Of a stretch of 20,497 bases of DNA, positions 10,087 to 20,379 are shown one piece after another; positions within the stretch are counted from its first letter, which is position 1; each line of letters starts with the position of its first letter. Position numbers and translations under genes: made by a program. The DNA lies in NCBI GenBank assembly GCA_009801015.1, contig VHZZ01020600.1, positions 12,029 to 32,525 on the forward strand, given 5' to 3'. The notes below the pieces were generated by a model. It was not told the origin of the DNA, ran no database searches, and was given only the letters and a program-made list of their open reading frames with translations. This DNA comes from Silene noctiflora. Its lineage: Eukaryota > Streptophyta > Magnoliopsida > Caryophyllales > Caryophyllaceae.

Positions 10087-12734
10087 ATGGCGGCCTTCCG
10101 GTTATTACTCCTCCTTGCTCTTTCGAGCGTGGCTTGCTTGATGCTTTCCAACAATGTTGTTGCTGCAACTCACACTGGCATCACTAGGCACTATAAGTTT
10201 GATGTACTTGAAATAATTTACCTGAATCTCTAAAAATTATTCGTAATTATGGTAATCGTTATGTATGTTTTTCTAACGAAATTGCTGTTGAAATATCTTC
10301 TTGTAGATCAAAATGCAAAATGTGACGAGATTATGCCATTCGAAGAGTATTGTCACTGTTAATGGCCAGTTTCCCGGGCCTCGCATTGTTGCACGAGAGG
10401 GTGATAGGCTCGTTGTTAAAGTTGTTAACCATGTCCCAAATAATATCACCATCCACTGGTAACTATCTGGAACATATATCCTTGAATAAAAGTATGGCCG
10501 ATAGGAACGAAAACAATTAAGTAGTCCATAATAATACGGCATTGGCGAATTGCCAGTGAGTTTCGTACTATCCTTACGCATCTATCACATTGCAGAGATG
10601 AAACACAGTATCACATAGAGTCATCAACTCCTTTTTAAGGGTTTGGTGTTCTTGCTCAATCCGAGTTTACCATGATCTCGAAACAACTAAACTAAACAAA
10701 AACGAATTATCTCAAAAGCATGGCTTCGAATGAACGGTCTTTACCCAATAAGAGCTATGTTAAAAAGTTTGACGAGTGTGATTTGTGTGAACAGGCATGG
10801 GATCAGACAGCTTCGAAGTGGATGGGCTGATGGACCAGCATATATAACCCAATGCCCCATACAAACTGGGCAGTCTTATGTATACAACTTCACCATTGTT
10901 GGGCAAAGAGGCACACTTTGGTGGCATGCCCACATTTCTTGGCTCAGATCTACTCTTTATGGCCCCATCATTATCCTCCCTAAACTCGGTGTCCCATACC
11001 CATTTCCCCAGCCCTACAAGGAAGTTCCTGTCATTTTCGGTAAGTTGCTAACTAATATTACCTGCCACAAATGGGGTACGAAAAGTACTGTTCTATTTCG
11101 AAAACCTTCACTCGCTTGCGGGAGAGTGGTGAAATGCAGATGGTAAACCGAACGTTGAGTAACACATTGACTTTGTATCTTATGTATGACGATTGCAGGA
11201 GAGTGGTGGAATGCAGATCCTGAGGCTGTCATTACGCAAGCTCTTCAAACCGGAGGTGGCCCAAATGTATCTGATGCTTACACTATAAATGGCCTTCCTG
11301 GACCATTATACAACTGCTCGGCTAAAGGTACATTTCAGGATGTCGGAAACTATGATTTCATGACGAGATATGTCTATGTGTTGCCTAGTCAAAACACTTA
11401 CGTATTCACCTTTGCATGTAGATACCTTCAAATTGAACGTAAAACCCGGCAAAACCTATCTCCTAAGGTTGATCAACGCTGCACTCAATGACGAACTTTT
11501 CTTCAGTATTGCAAACCACACTTTCACGGTAGTCGACGTTGACGCTGTCTACGTCAAGCCTTTTGAAACAGACACAATCATCATAACTCCGGGGCAAACA
11601 TCCAACATTCTTCTCAAGACGAAACCTTATCACCCCAACACTCGCTTCCTCATGATGGCTCGACCTTATGTTACAGGAAATGGCACTTTCGACAACTCCA
11701 CTGTTGCCGGAATCCTGCAATACCACCACCCACTAAAATCAACTACAAACAAAAAACTTCCTCTCTTAAAACCTTCTCTTCCTGCTTTAGGAGACACCAA
11801 ATTTGTTACCAATTATACTAACAAGCTTAGAAGCCTAGCAAATACTCAGTACCCCGCTAATGTGCCAAAACATGTTGACAAACACTTCTTCTTCACAGTT
11901 GGATTAGGAACAAATCCATGCCCGAAAAACCATACTTGTCAAGGACCACAAAACAAAACTATGTTTAGTGCTTCGGTTAACAATATCTCCTTTGTCATGC
12001 CCACCAAAGCTCTCCTCCAAACCCATTTTCTCCAAAGTCACTCCCTACAAAATGCACTAGGAGTTTACACAACCGACTTCCCATCTTCGCCACTTATTCC
12101 CTTTAACTACACTGGTACACCACCCAACAACACTATGGTGATGAATGGAACAAAAGCAGTTGTTCTTCCATATAACACGAGCGTGGAGTTAATCATGCAA
12201 GATACTAGCATTCTTGGTGCGGAAAGCCATCCCCTTCACCTTCATGGATTCAATTTTTTTGTGGTTGGTCAAGGGTTCGGAAATTTTGATCCTAAGAAAG
12301 ACACAGCTAAGTTCAACCTCGTTGATCCGGTTGAGAGGAACACCGTTGGTGTGCCTGCCGGAGGATGGGTCGCCATACGATTCTTTGCAGATAATCCTGG
12401 TAAGTTGGCCTTACATAAGATGTAGGATTTGCCACAACTTTAAATACCCGAATGAGAAACTCACCTAAATGACTAGAAAGTAGAAAGCTCATAACACCGC
12501 CATTTTACGGTCATATCTTACCAACACACTGTTATTTTTAGTAAACAATGATGTAAACCATCATGGTACATTGACTAATCTAATCATGGAAATTGTTTGC
12601 TAGGGGTATGGTTCATGCACTGCCACTTGGAAGTTCACACCAGTTGGGGTCTGAAAATGGCTTGGGTAGTCTTAGATGGCGAGCTGCCTAATCAAAAGCT
12701 GCTTCCACCACCTGCTGATCTCCCAAAGTGCTGA
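10087..12734 (+). CDS. LAC17: Laccase (p-diphenol:oxygen oxidoreductase), LAC17-like
   Basis: This is a secreted multicopper oxidase that couples oxidation of monolignols and other phenols to reduction of O2 to water in the cell wall. LAC17 and LAC4 drive lignin polymerisation in Arabidopsis. Six exons: 10087-10203, 10307-10458, 10795-11039, 11199-11327, 11422-12399 and 12604-12734, all GT-AG, encoding 583 aa, a normal laccase length. A hydrophobic signal peptide (about residues 1-27) leads to [12 protein letters not shown]. Copper motifs: HWHG (89-92), WHAHISW (133-139), [11 protein letters not shown] (484-494) and [12 protein letters not shown] (546-557). Type-1 Cys is C547 and the axial position is Leu557, typical of high-potential laccases. 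It ends [10 protein letters not shown], as LAC17-type enzymes do. Many N-glycosylation sites are present. Intron 4 is only 94 bp, so a continuous frame reads through it and hides the splice; joining it restores [15 protein letters not shown]. The gene looks intact. Confidence 0.95.
11471..11491 (+). promoter_or_regulatory. miR397 target site in laccase exon 5
   Basis: The 21 bases beginning GATCAACGCTGC match the complement of miR397a, as I recall that microRNA, at 20 of 21 positions. The only mismatch is at the 3' end of the microRNA, and the central cleavage region is perfect. The site encodes the conserved LINAALND stretch. miR397 is an established copper- and lignin-related regulator of LAC2, LAC4 and LAC17, so this gene is very likely under the same post-transcriptional control. 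Confidence 0.85.
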
Positions 12735-14009
12735 CAACAGGTTTTCTACGGAATTTTCCGAGGGTTCTGTCGCTGAGAATATTTGAGTGTTTTTCAATTT
12801 TCCGACAGTTGTGTTTGAGAATAATTGAGTGTTTCTTTGTTCTTATTTTACTTGCGGTGTTTACCAATTACCATACTGTTCTAACCAACCTCTCTCAGAG
12901 CAATGTACAGGCTAAACTAATTAAAGAGTTGTACTTTTGTATTATATCAATATGTATTTTTCTTCCCGACTTTTATAAGTTGAGTGACCAAGCAAAAGAA
13001 TTCCAAAATCCTAAGATTTTCATTTTTTTTTCCGAAATGACAAATAAATAAACAGGACATAATTATCCTTCTACATCGAGTTGCGTACTCTCAACCTAAA
13101 CTAATTAAAAGCGGTGTACAGACTAAGCCTAAGTACAGGAAAGAATGATTGTTCTAGCTTTCAGCATAATCTTGCAGAAACGGCAATAATAACATTAACC
13201 TGATTGCTTTAAATGCTCCCTTATATGGTGAGTCACAGGTACAACCAAGAAGCAATAGCTTGTGAATTACGAGTAGTTATCACCAATAGAGCTAGCAGTA
13301 GTATCTAGATTCTCTGGTTACTAAAGTGTTAATTTCATGATTCATCCTTGATAGGGTCTATGATAATTTGTCTCAACCCAACTTTGATTAAAAATCTAAA
13401 CCTACGCTTCAGATCAGAAAGAGAAACGTCTTGTGTTTTCATTTACACCAACAAAGACACAGTTAACGCTTTACCATTCCTCAAGCTCTACTCCAAACTC
13501 CAAACACACAAGCTCCAGAAATCCCTATTGTTCACAACCAACTTACCCTCTTCCACTAAACCCCTCAATTACATCCCCAACTGATCTGCTAAATGTTGAA
13601 ACGTCACTGGGATGTATTTTTTTAAACACTATTTTCCCTAATTACATTGCAACATCTTCATAGACAGAGTTCTGTTAGATAGTTTCACGGCCACTTGTCT
13701 TTAACTTGTTCACGTCTTGTGTGAAGTGTTTACTCGTTTGCTCTCCCCATTCTAAAATATTTCCAGTAGTTTGTTTGTTGATTGGTCAAGAAATCCAACT
13801 TATGGTTTAATTTTATACAAGTAGTGAGCAGATTGGAAAAAGACCATCTTACATTGTTTAGAACTTAAAACCATACTATGGTTTACAAAACAGTGCCATC
13901 TAAAGCAAAATGCTAATCCAAAGAGCCATCACACATGTCTAACAAGAATGCAAATTAAACCATTTTTATAATTTGTTTCATATGAGAGATAAAAAAGGGC
14001 ATAATATAC
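12735..14009. other. Intergenic region between the convergent laccase and FKBP genes
   Basis: The laccase and FKBP genes converge here, so this stretch holds both 3' ends. An AATAAATAAA sequence at 13043-13052 could be the laccase polyadenylation signal, giving a 3' UTR of about 320 nt. Open frames of 76-107 codons (12728-13051, 13348-13584, 13433-13663) overlap one another, resemble no protein I know and show no intron or start context; I treat them as chance. Confidence 0.5.
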
Positions 14010-15492
14010 CTATTTTGCCTTGCCCTTTCCCTTTCCTTTCTTGGCCTCCATCTTGGCCTGGATACGAGCAGCAGCTGCAGCTTTAGCTTCCTCCCGCTTC
14101 TTCTTCTCTTCTTCCTTAGTAGCAGATGCCATTTCTCTTTGTTTTCTCAGCTCCCTTGTTCGTTTGTAACAGTGTCATTAATACAGCAAAAGAGGGCATA
14201 AAATAGGCCAAAATTGAAATAAAATACTAGAATTGATAATATGCTTACTCCAGTCTGGTCCTTTCATCTGCAGCACCACCAGCACTTAAACCCTTGCGTG
14301 GCCGGCAGGCTAATAATTCCACCTCAAAGATAAGGGTTGACCTATATTATTGAACATAGGCAGACCATGAATTCAGGGCCATAAAACAGAATTAAGTAAA
14401 AGAAGGGAGAAACTAAACTTTCTAGACTTTGAGACATCTGCTTAAACTAAAACATGTTTATGAGATTGATTAAAGCATGAACAGATGCTTCCACTGTTTT
14501 TGTCAGAACGCTCTTGATATTTCTTTTCGGTTACGATTTCATGGATGTAAACTACAGCGCTGCCTTTTGGCTTAAATGAAACCCTTAGGAAACACTGGTT
14601 CTACTTTCCATGACAAATTAGATTGATAATAAAATTATCGAATAAAGAGGGCCGTGACCGTACTCGGGAGGTATGTCAGGTGGTGAGCCAGCACTTCCAT
14701 ATGCATACTCTGGCTTGCAAGTAATCTTGGCTATTTCACCGACCTGGGAAGATTGAATTGCTTCAGATTTACTTGGGAAATAGTTCGAGGCTCCACACTC
14801 CATATAATACAAGGGAAAGAAATGGCAAAGCCTACTAATACCTTCATTGTTCTGACTGCAATATCCCATGCCTTAATTACTGAGCCCTTACCTATCTCGA
14901 ATGAGAAGATAGTGTTGTCTTCATGCGTAGTATCAAAAACTTCACCTGTCTCCGCAAGGACGCCCTCATAGTGGACTGCTCAATAAAGACGCATTTAAGC
15001 CATCAAAAAAGTTGGCAAGTGACTAGATATGTCAAAACTACCTAAAAAGAATTTCAAAATATCATCCCGCCGCAGACCCAACAGTTTATGGAACTATGTT
15101 GCCATTTGAATGATGGAGAATTATGTGTAAAACTCCTTTATTTCATGCTAGAACAGAATGCAAAAGCCGAGTTTAGTTAAGTAAAATAAATTGCTTTTGC
15201 CCCAGTGCGAGGGATGATAACCATATGTTTTTGCACATGGCAGACATTACAGATCAACCCAAACTTCAAGAAGCAGCTCATTGCTCCACTCATTTTAGGT
15301 TTTCCAGTCCATCAGAAATAAGGAATAGTCAGGAATTGTACATCATTTGAATTATACATGGCAAAATTTTAACAAAAAAGTACCATCCACAACAGGCAAA
15401 TCCTCTGTTGGGCCAACGGCATCATCTTTTGCTCGCCTTAAAATAGCCTTCAAAACACCAGCATCGCCACTTAAATCAATTGCATCAGTCAT
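14010..15492 (-). CDS. FKBP20-1: FKBP-type peptidyl-prolyl cis-trans isomerase, FKBP20-1-like
   Basis: This is a single-domain immunophilin that catalyses Xaa-Pro isomerisation; plant FKBP20-1 is generally regarded as nuclear. Coding exons on the minus strand, in order: 15492-15384, 14975-14842, 14743-14664, 14341-14249 and 14154-14010, all GT-AG and in phase, encoding 186 aa (the Arabidopsis protein is about 190 by recollection). The start gives [15 protein letters not shown], matching the family MGDVIDLSGDGGVLK. FKBP pocket residues are kept: Y39, F50-D51, F62, V69-I70, W73, Y96 and F113. After the domain, a helical Glu/Lys/Arg/Ala segment (RTRLEELRKQRE, then [18 protein letters not shown]) leads to a [10 protein letters not shown] tail that could serve nuclear targeting or RNA contact. 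Exon 1 extends upstream to 15513, where a TAG acceptor indicates a leader intron. There are no breaks. It converges with the laccase gene. Confidence 0.95.
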
Positions 15493-15513
15493 ACTTCCAG
15501 TTGTTTCAAAGGC

Positions 15514-16860
15514 CTATATGAAAAATATTGAGTCATACACATGAATATAAAGTTTTCAAGACTGCCCAGTGCCCCCAACCAACAAACAGGCAAGAGGCAA
15601 CGAGTTTCCCATGAACATGGAATCAACAAACACCATGCATACACAATAACAGCAGCAGCAAATGCTCCACCTCAAATGACCAGTTACAGAAGATAGATGA
15701 AAAAAATCAGCTCTTAAAAAGACGGATTTAAATTTCTTTGATATTAGTATATTACTGATTGCTACGCCTATTCAACTCAAACAGTTCTGCCCTTTTTTCA
15801 AGCTGTGTTGACTACTGTAGAGGAGGTTCCGAAAGAAAATCTATCCTGTCAACCGATACAGATTGATTCCTTCTAAGAGTAGATGGTTGTCTAAAAAAAA
15901 CCAATATATCATTCATATATATTTTGGTACATACATCAGTAAATAATCTCACTAATCCATGCAGAACCACAGATTTCTACAATATTTGATAGATTTCTAC
16001 AATATTTGATAGATTTCATCAATAAATTACATAGTATGATCAAAATTAACAAATGCACTCAAACTTCGGTCTCCTACATCAAATTAATACAACTTCACTC
16101 ACACAATGAAAAATCCAATCGTCCAGACCATACAATCATTCAAAAGTTGATGAAAACACCAACTTAATAAAATTCTAATTTGGACGCTTTTCGGGGGCCT
16201 TCAAAATATGAGCCCCTCATCCATGTTACTCTGACAATTCACTTTGGTTGCATGTTCAACATGACACGACTTCATCTTGGACCAGAAAACTGAAAAATTT
16301 GCTGAAAATTACGGTCTGATACTCGACACTTAGAGCCGTGTGACCTGAGTCAGAGTAACAAGGTCAGTAATAATGATGTTCTACATACCATGATACCAAG
16401 CCGCAGCGCATACAAATGCTCATAAAAACACAATTGGACAAGAATAATCGGCAGTGTAGTGCACGAAAATGTTGCTCAAAATCAGATACGGAATGGCCGT
16501 TGCGAATAAATGATGATGAAAACACTATCTGTACATAAATTCAACAGGCGTAGCGCATACAAGTGTTTACGAAAGCAAACATTACATAATTTCCATCGAA
16601 CACGCCAAAAAAAATCAATTTCAATGGAAAAGAAGTATAAAACATTGACTAATAGAACACCATAACTAAAAAAGAGGTAATTTAATTGAAGGTAAACAAA
16701 TGACTGTGACGGAGGGTAACCATCTAGAGCATGTAATTAAGTAAAAGTAGAGAAATAGGATATCAGAAAATGAGTGGTAAATTAGGTCAAACGCGTAAAA
16801 CAAGAATTAAAAAACAGTTAGGAAAATCGGATTGAAGGTATTTAAGAGAGAAAGAGAATT
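15514..16860 (-). other. Probable 5'-leader intron of the FKBP gene
   Basis: On the minus strand, a pyrimidine-rich run with a TAG acceptor at 15514-15516 precedes the exon carrying the start codon, and no good promoter lies next to it. A GC-rich leader-like block sits at about 16867-16975. I infer a leader intron of roughly 1.3 kb, with a donor that I cannot fix. It holds a 20-bp tandem repeat and an inverted pair of GTTACTCTGAC (16224-16234 and 16352-16362, opposite orientations). Confidence 0.45.
15971..16010. repeat. 20-bp tandem repeat, two exact copies plus partial
   Basis: AGATTTCTACAATATTTGAT occurs at 15971-15990 and 15991-16010, followed by a partial third unit (AGATTTC). It lies within the presumed leader intron of the FKBP gene. 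Confidence 0.9.
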
Positions 16861-16866
16861 CACAGT

Positions 16867-16971
16867 TCAAGTGTCGGAGGTTCTGATAGTTCCGATGATG
16901 GCGGCGGCGACGGCGGCGGAGGAGAAATTGAGAGGAGACGGATGCGATGAGTAGTGAAGAGCGTAGGCCAT
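16867..16971 (-). other. Possible 34-codon upstream ORF in the FKBP leader
   Basis: On the minus strand an ATG at 16971-16969 opens a 34-codon frame, starting MAYALHYSSHPSPLNFSS and running through an Ala-rich stretch to a TGA at 16869-16867. The block is GC-rich (CCGCCGCCGTCGCCGCCGCC), unlike its AT-rich surroundings, as is typical of plant first exons. It is probably the first, untranslated exon of the FKBP gene, in which case the frame is an upstream ORF that could dampen translation. It could alternatively be the first exon of another transcript. I recognise no homologue. Confidence 0.4.
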
Positions 16972-17099
16972 AACAATTAACAATCACCAAGTGAATGAGT
17001 GGGATGGACGGATGGATATATTCGAGGATCTTTTCGTGAGGACTTGTTTAGGGAATAAATAAACCCGGAAGATTGTCGCACTTCATACACATCTTGACG

Positions 17100-17460
17100 A
17101 GAAAAATGAACATCGGATGTATAACCTTATAATTTATTTGTTTTTGAGTATATAAATATTTTTTTCTCAGCTTTTTACCTCAAACTTTATTGTTTTTGAG
17201 CATATGTATATTTTTTCTGAACTTACTAAAGTTTATAAGTTAGATTTTGATTTTTTTTGCCTTCAAAACTCAAATTTAACTAAGTTTATATAAATGTTTT
17301 TAAGTTTTATTGTAATTTTTCGAGCTTAATATGTAAATGAATGAACTCAGAAACTTTATGGTAAAACTCAAAATTTTTAAAACAAAACTCAAAAATTTTA
17401 TTATAATGCTTAGAAACTATAAAACTGGTGATAGTACATCGGGTGTATAATCTACTTACT
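17100..17460. repeat. AT-rich foldback-like repeat, possible MITE
   Basis: The left part carries several TTTTTGAG words and the right part several CTCAAAA words, so the two halves are roughly complementary. The edges carry related motifs CATCGGATGTATAACC (17113 area) and CATCGGGTGTATAATC (17437 area). I could not define clean terminal inverted repeats or a target duplication, so the class is open. Confidence 0.35.
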
Positions 17461-18208
17461 GCATCTTGACACATCACTTGTTGCAAATAAAAAATACACA
17501 ATAAATGTGGCTATGTGTCAAAATGTGTATGGAGTGGAACACGAAATGAGACACTAAATAGGACAGAGCATCATCATTGATAAACAAAGGGACGTATTAG
17601 ATAGTGGGTTTCGTCACGCATTCACGCCCACTCGCCCCATTGCTAGACCTCAAAGCGGGCCAAAATGCGAAATACGGAGTACTTGTTTAAACCGTTTTAG
17701 GGAAGTGTTTTTTCTTTTTTAACAACAGAAAATGTACAACTTCAATATTTCAAGGGTTACAGAGTAAGCTATTCGTCTAAGTAATACCAAAAAATCAACT
17801 ACCAAATCTAGTGCTACGAAGTTAAACTTAAACCTTTATTAAAATTAAAACTACAAGAATAAGATAAACTAGAGCAACGAGAGTATGATGGTGAAGGATG
17901 GAGGATGGGCCACAGGCGTTAATACAAGTTTCATCTGCACAGAAGACCTCCAAATACCGTCAATACATACGAGCTGCAGAGTGACAATAACAAGGTGTAC
18001 TTGTTATCAACGGAGATAAATCTCCTACGCCTTGGAGATCACACACTTTGATCGACCAATAAACCAATAAATCCAGCATGCAATGTCCAACACGGACCCA
18101 CGGGGACACAGGACATCCAGGCTCATAGAAGTCATTATTTCCTTGAAATATAACTTAAACACTAGAACAATAAGCTCTAAACGAAATCCAAAAAGAAGCA
18201 AAACCCAA

Positions 18209-18238
18209 GTGGTTGAGGGAAAGAACCCCCTTAACCAC
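18209..18238. repeat. Inverted repeat (hairpin) GTGGTTGAGGG / CCCTTAACCAC
   Basis: Two 11-base arms, complementary except for one G-T-compatible position, are separated by 8 bases. AGTGGTTGAGGG and a downstream GTCGAGTCTCCC (18273-18284) loosely recall the A and B boxes of tRNA-derived SINEs, but the match to consensus is poor. Confidence 0.4.
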
Positions 18239-18395
18239 CCACTAGGCCACTAGTAATATAAAGACTGCTAAAGTCGAGTCTCCCATCACGGGAGATTATT
18301 TGGAGGAATAGAAAAGACAATAAAAGAAGTAAACTAATCCGCATGAAAATATATATGGAAAAGCACCACATCCAACCTAACCAAAACCACCATCC

Positions 18396-18458
18396 AACCT
18401 AGCTCGAATCCGTTTGCACCAAAAAAAAAAGAAAAAAAAAAACCTAGCTCAAATCTGT
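18396..18458. repeat. Direct repeats around an A-rich tract
   Basis: AACCTAGCTCGAATCCGT (18396-18413) recurs with two changes as AACCTAGCTCAAATCTGT (18441-18458), separated by 7 bases and an A10-G-A9 tract. The arrangement resembles a target duplication around a very short retroposon tail, or a slippage duplication. Confidence 0.6.
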
Positions 18459-19521
18459 CTAGATACTAACTATAATAAGTATTTCCATTGGTTCTTTAAA
18501 ATGAGGAATAAAAAAGACTACTTTTATAATAGTGGTAGGACACAGCTGTCACTTTAATTTAATTTCTGCCATCAACTTTTATGAGCTACACATGGCAACA
18601 ATGTTTTGTACACATCTTGTTAGTTTTTAAATTTGTCATATATTTTTTTTTATTTCTAATATTTTTATACCATATAATTTCATAAAATATTTATTTCGGT
18701 GGTCTATGTATTTGTGACTAAAAATAACTTAATTACAGACTAAAAATACTCATTCACACAAAATAAATTATGTCAAATATTATACTATTATGTGATTTTA
18801 AAAACTTTTTGATACAAATATAACTGTAAATTTTCATATAACCAATCTGAGCAATTTTTTTGGATAAGAAATAGTTTTCAACAAAAAAAAAAGTTAATAA
18901 ATGTTATTTTAGTTTATTATAAATGAGATTTATAAAAAGCAAATAACATAAATGAACTATATAACTATGTTGAATATTTCCGAGGTCACTCCATTAAAAC
19001 AATGCTCAAAAGGAATTTATTAAATAAATATTCTTGAAAAAATATCTTAAATTATTGAAATGAATAGATCCAACAAATTTGTTAGTAAAAATAGGGTTAC
19101 GTTCATTCATGGACATGATTTACTCAAACATGAACATGAATAACCGTTATACCTTTGTCATTTCTACACCCCCAATTCAATAAATCTCTCAACTATTCAT
19201 AACAACCAACCACCAGTTGGACTAGCTACCGCACCACCCAAACCAACGGAATGATATTACCTTTACACCGAAATGTACTGCTGCAAATAAGATAACTGGT
19301 ACTCTATTGCATCAGACAATAGAAATTCAACAAAGAAAGGCGTAAACTGTAATACATGGTTATTGTGGGATCCGTATGAGAGCCTCGAGATGTGTGAGAG
19401 GATCACCGGACTTTGTAAATGACTACTCGGGAGTAAAGTATAACCTTACACTAAACCAAGTGGGACCTAGACTAGACTTAGTAAAGCTGCAGTGGAGCCT
19501 TCAGTGGACCAAGTAGAGGTC

Positions 19522-19641
19522 ACTCGGCCGAGTACGGGCTGTACTCGACCGATTGAGTGGCACACGACCGAGTGGACTCAGCATTGGACCGTGTGAGTGA
19601 CACTCGGCCGAGTAGGCTCAGCACTCGATCGTGTACACTGT
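19522..19641. repeat. Periodic array of ACTCGGCCGAGT-like palindromes, 40-bp period
   Basis: Six palindromic or near-palindromic 12-mers start at 19522, 19543, 19562, 19583, 19602 and 19623. The spacing alternates 21, 19, 21, 19 and 21, which makes three 40-bp units with two sites each. The first and fifth are perfect (ACTCGGCCGAGT); the others are degenerate, for example ACTCGACCGATT and ACTCGATCGTGT. It lies inside the right-edge retroelement-like repeat. Confidence 0.85.
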
Positions 19642-19648
19642 GTCAGAA

Positions 19649-19669
19649 CACGGGTTAGGACAACCCGTG
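19649..19669. repeat. Perfect 8-bp hairpin downstream of the palindrome array
   Basis: CACGGGTT and AACCCGTG are perfectly complementary with a 5-base loop (AGGAC). Its role is unknown; it sits 8 bases after the palindrome array. Confidence 0.75.
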
Positions 19670-20379
19670 AACCTTATCCCACCTAACCCTGAATCATTTC
19701 ATCCTTTCTCCTTATCACTCTAAACCCTCTCCCTTCTCTCTAAAACCATCATAAACAGCTTCTCCATGGGATTCAAGCTTGCATTAGAGGATTACACGCC
19801 TTACCTTTCCTTCCTTTCACCTTTTAAGTAAAGATCTCACCTTTCTCTATTTCTTACGAACCCTAACTTTTAGGGGTTTTGTTATGGGTAATTAATTAGT
19901 AGTTAGTATGTGTAATATGAGTAAATAATGGGTAATAATAAGGGGTTTTGTATTGTATTATAGTGTATGATTTGTTATGATAGTTGTTACATGGTTTGTA
20001 TAGGATGAAACGGTTTCATAAGACGGGATTGTGTCGGATTCGAGTAGCTTATGGAGATTGTTAAAAGGTTGGTTAATCCTACTCGGTTTTGATAATGTAG
20101 ATGTGTGTTTGCATGCATTTATCACTTAGAATCCATGATAGAGTTGTATCGCATTCACCATGGTAAATGAAAAACAATAATGAGATTCTTGTGTGTGACG
20201 GAAATGCATTATAGCATGATGTTGATTTGTGACGACTCGAGAGTTAGAATGATTGAGGAATCGTGTAATCATGGAATGTTTGGGAAGTGTGTCTCATGAG
20301 AATTCATGTCTTGGCATATCGTATTTCATATTGTGCTTATATGTTCATCATGTATGTTGATAGTTGTTGGAGGAGTTAC

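Larger units (their letters stand above)
16991..19349. other. AT-rich intergenic region, no gene seen
   Basis: The FKBP promoter must lie near 16980-17100, reading leftward, but no clear TATA box is visible. The remainder is AT-rich without credible coding frames. The open frame at 17307-17501 (minus) sits in low-complexity AT-rich repeat. The segment at 17700-18300 is less AT-rich and may be an old retroposon or dead transcript (minus strand, with AATAAA-like words), but I find no protein match by eye. Confidence 0.5.
19350..20379. mobile_element. LTR-retrotransposon-like dispersed repeat, copy C
   Basis: Bases 19890-20375 align in the same orientation with 951-1430 of copy B. Here the homologous part is preceded by about 500 bases not present in A or B: a palindrome array, a small hairpin, and a CT-rich leader-like stretch (19680-19860). 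The left border is uncertain; I place it near 19350 because composition changes there. The copy stops abruptly at GGAGGAGTTAC (20369-20379), next to an inverted copy. No gag-pol protein is visible. If this is an LTR, the palindrome array would lie in its regulatory part. Confidence 0.55.

Noticed and set aside
10730..11146. 138-codon frame beginning [11 protein letters not shown] as a separate gene
   Set aside because: Its first part is laccase intron 2 and its last part is intron 3; only 10795-11039 is real exon.
11186..11491. Laccase variant reading through 11328-11421 without splicing
   Set aside because: The read-through inserts foreign residues into [12 protein letters not shown] and then shifts frame. 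Clean GT-AG borders at 11328 and 11421 restore the conserved laccase text.
13348..13663. Two overlapping plus-strand frames downstream of the laccase as small secreted proteins
   Set aside because: Composition is Ser/Thr/Pro/Asn low-complexity, with no signal peptide, no start context and no recognisable homologue.
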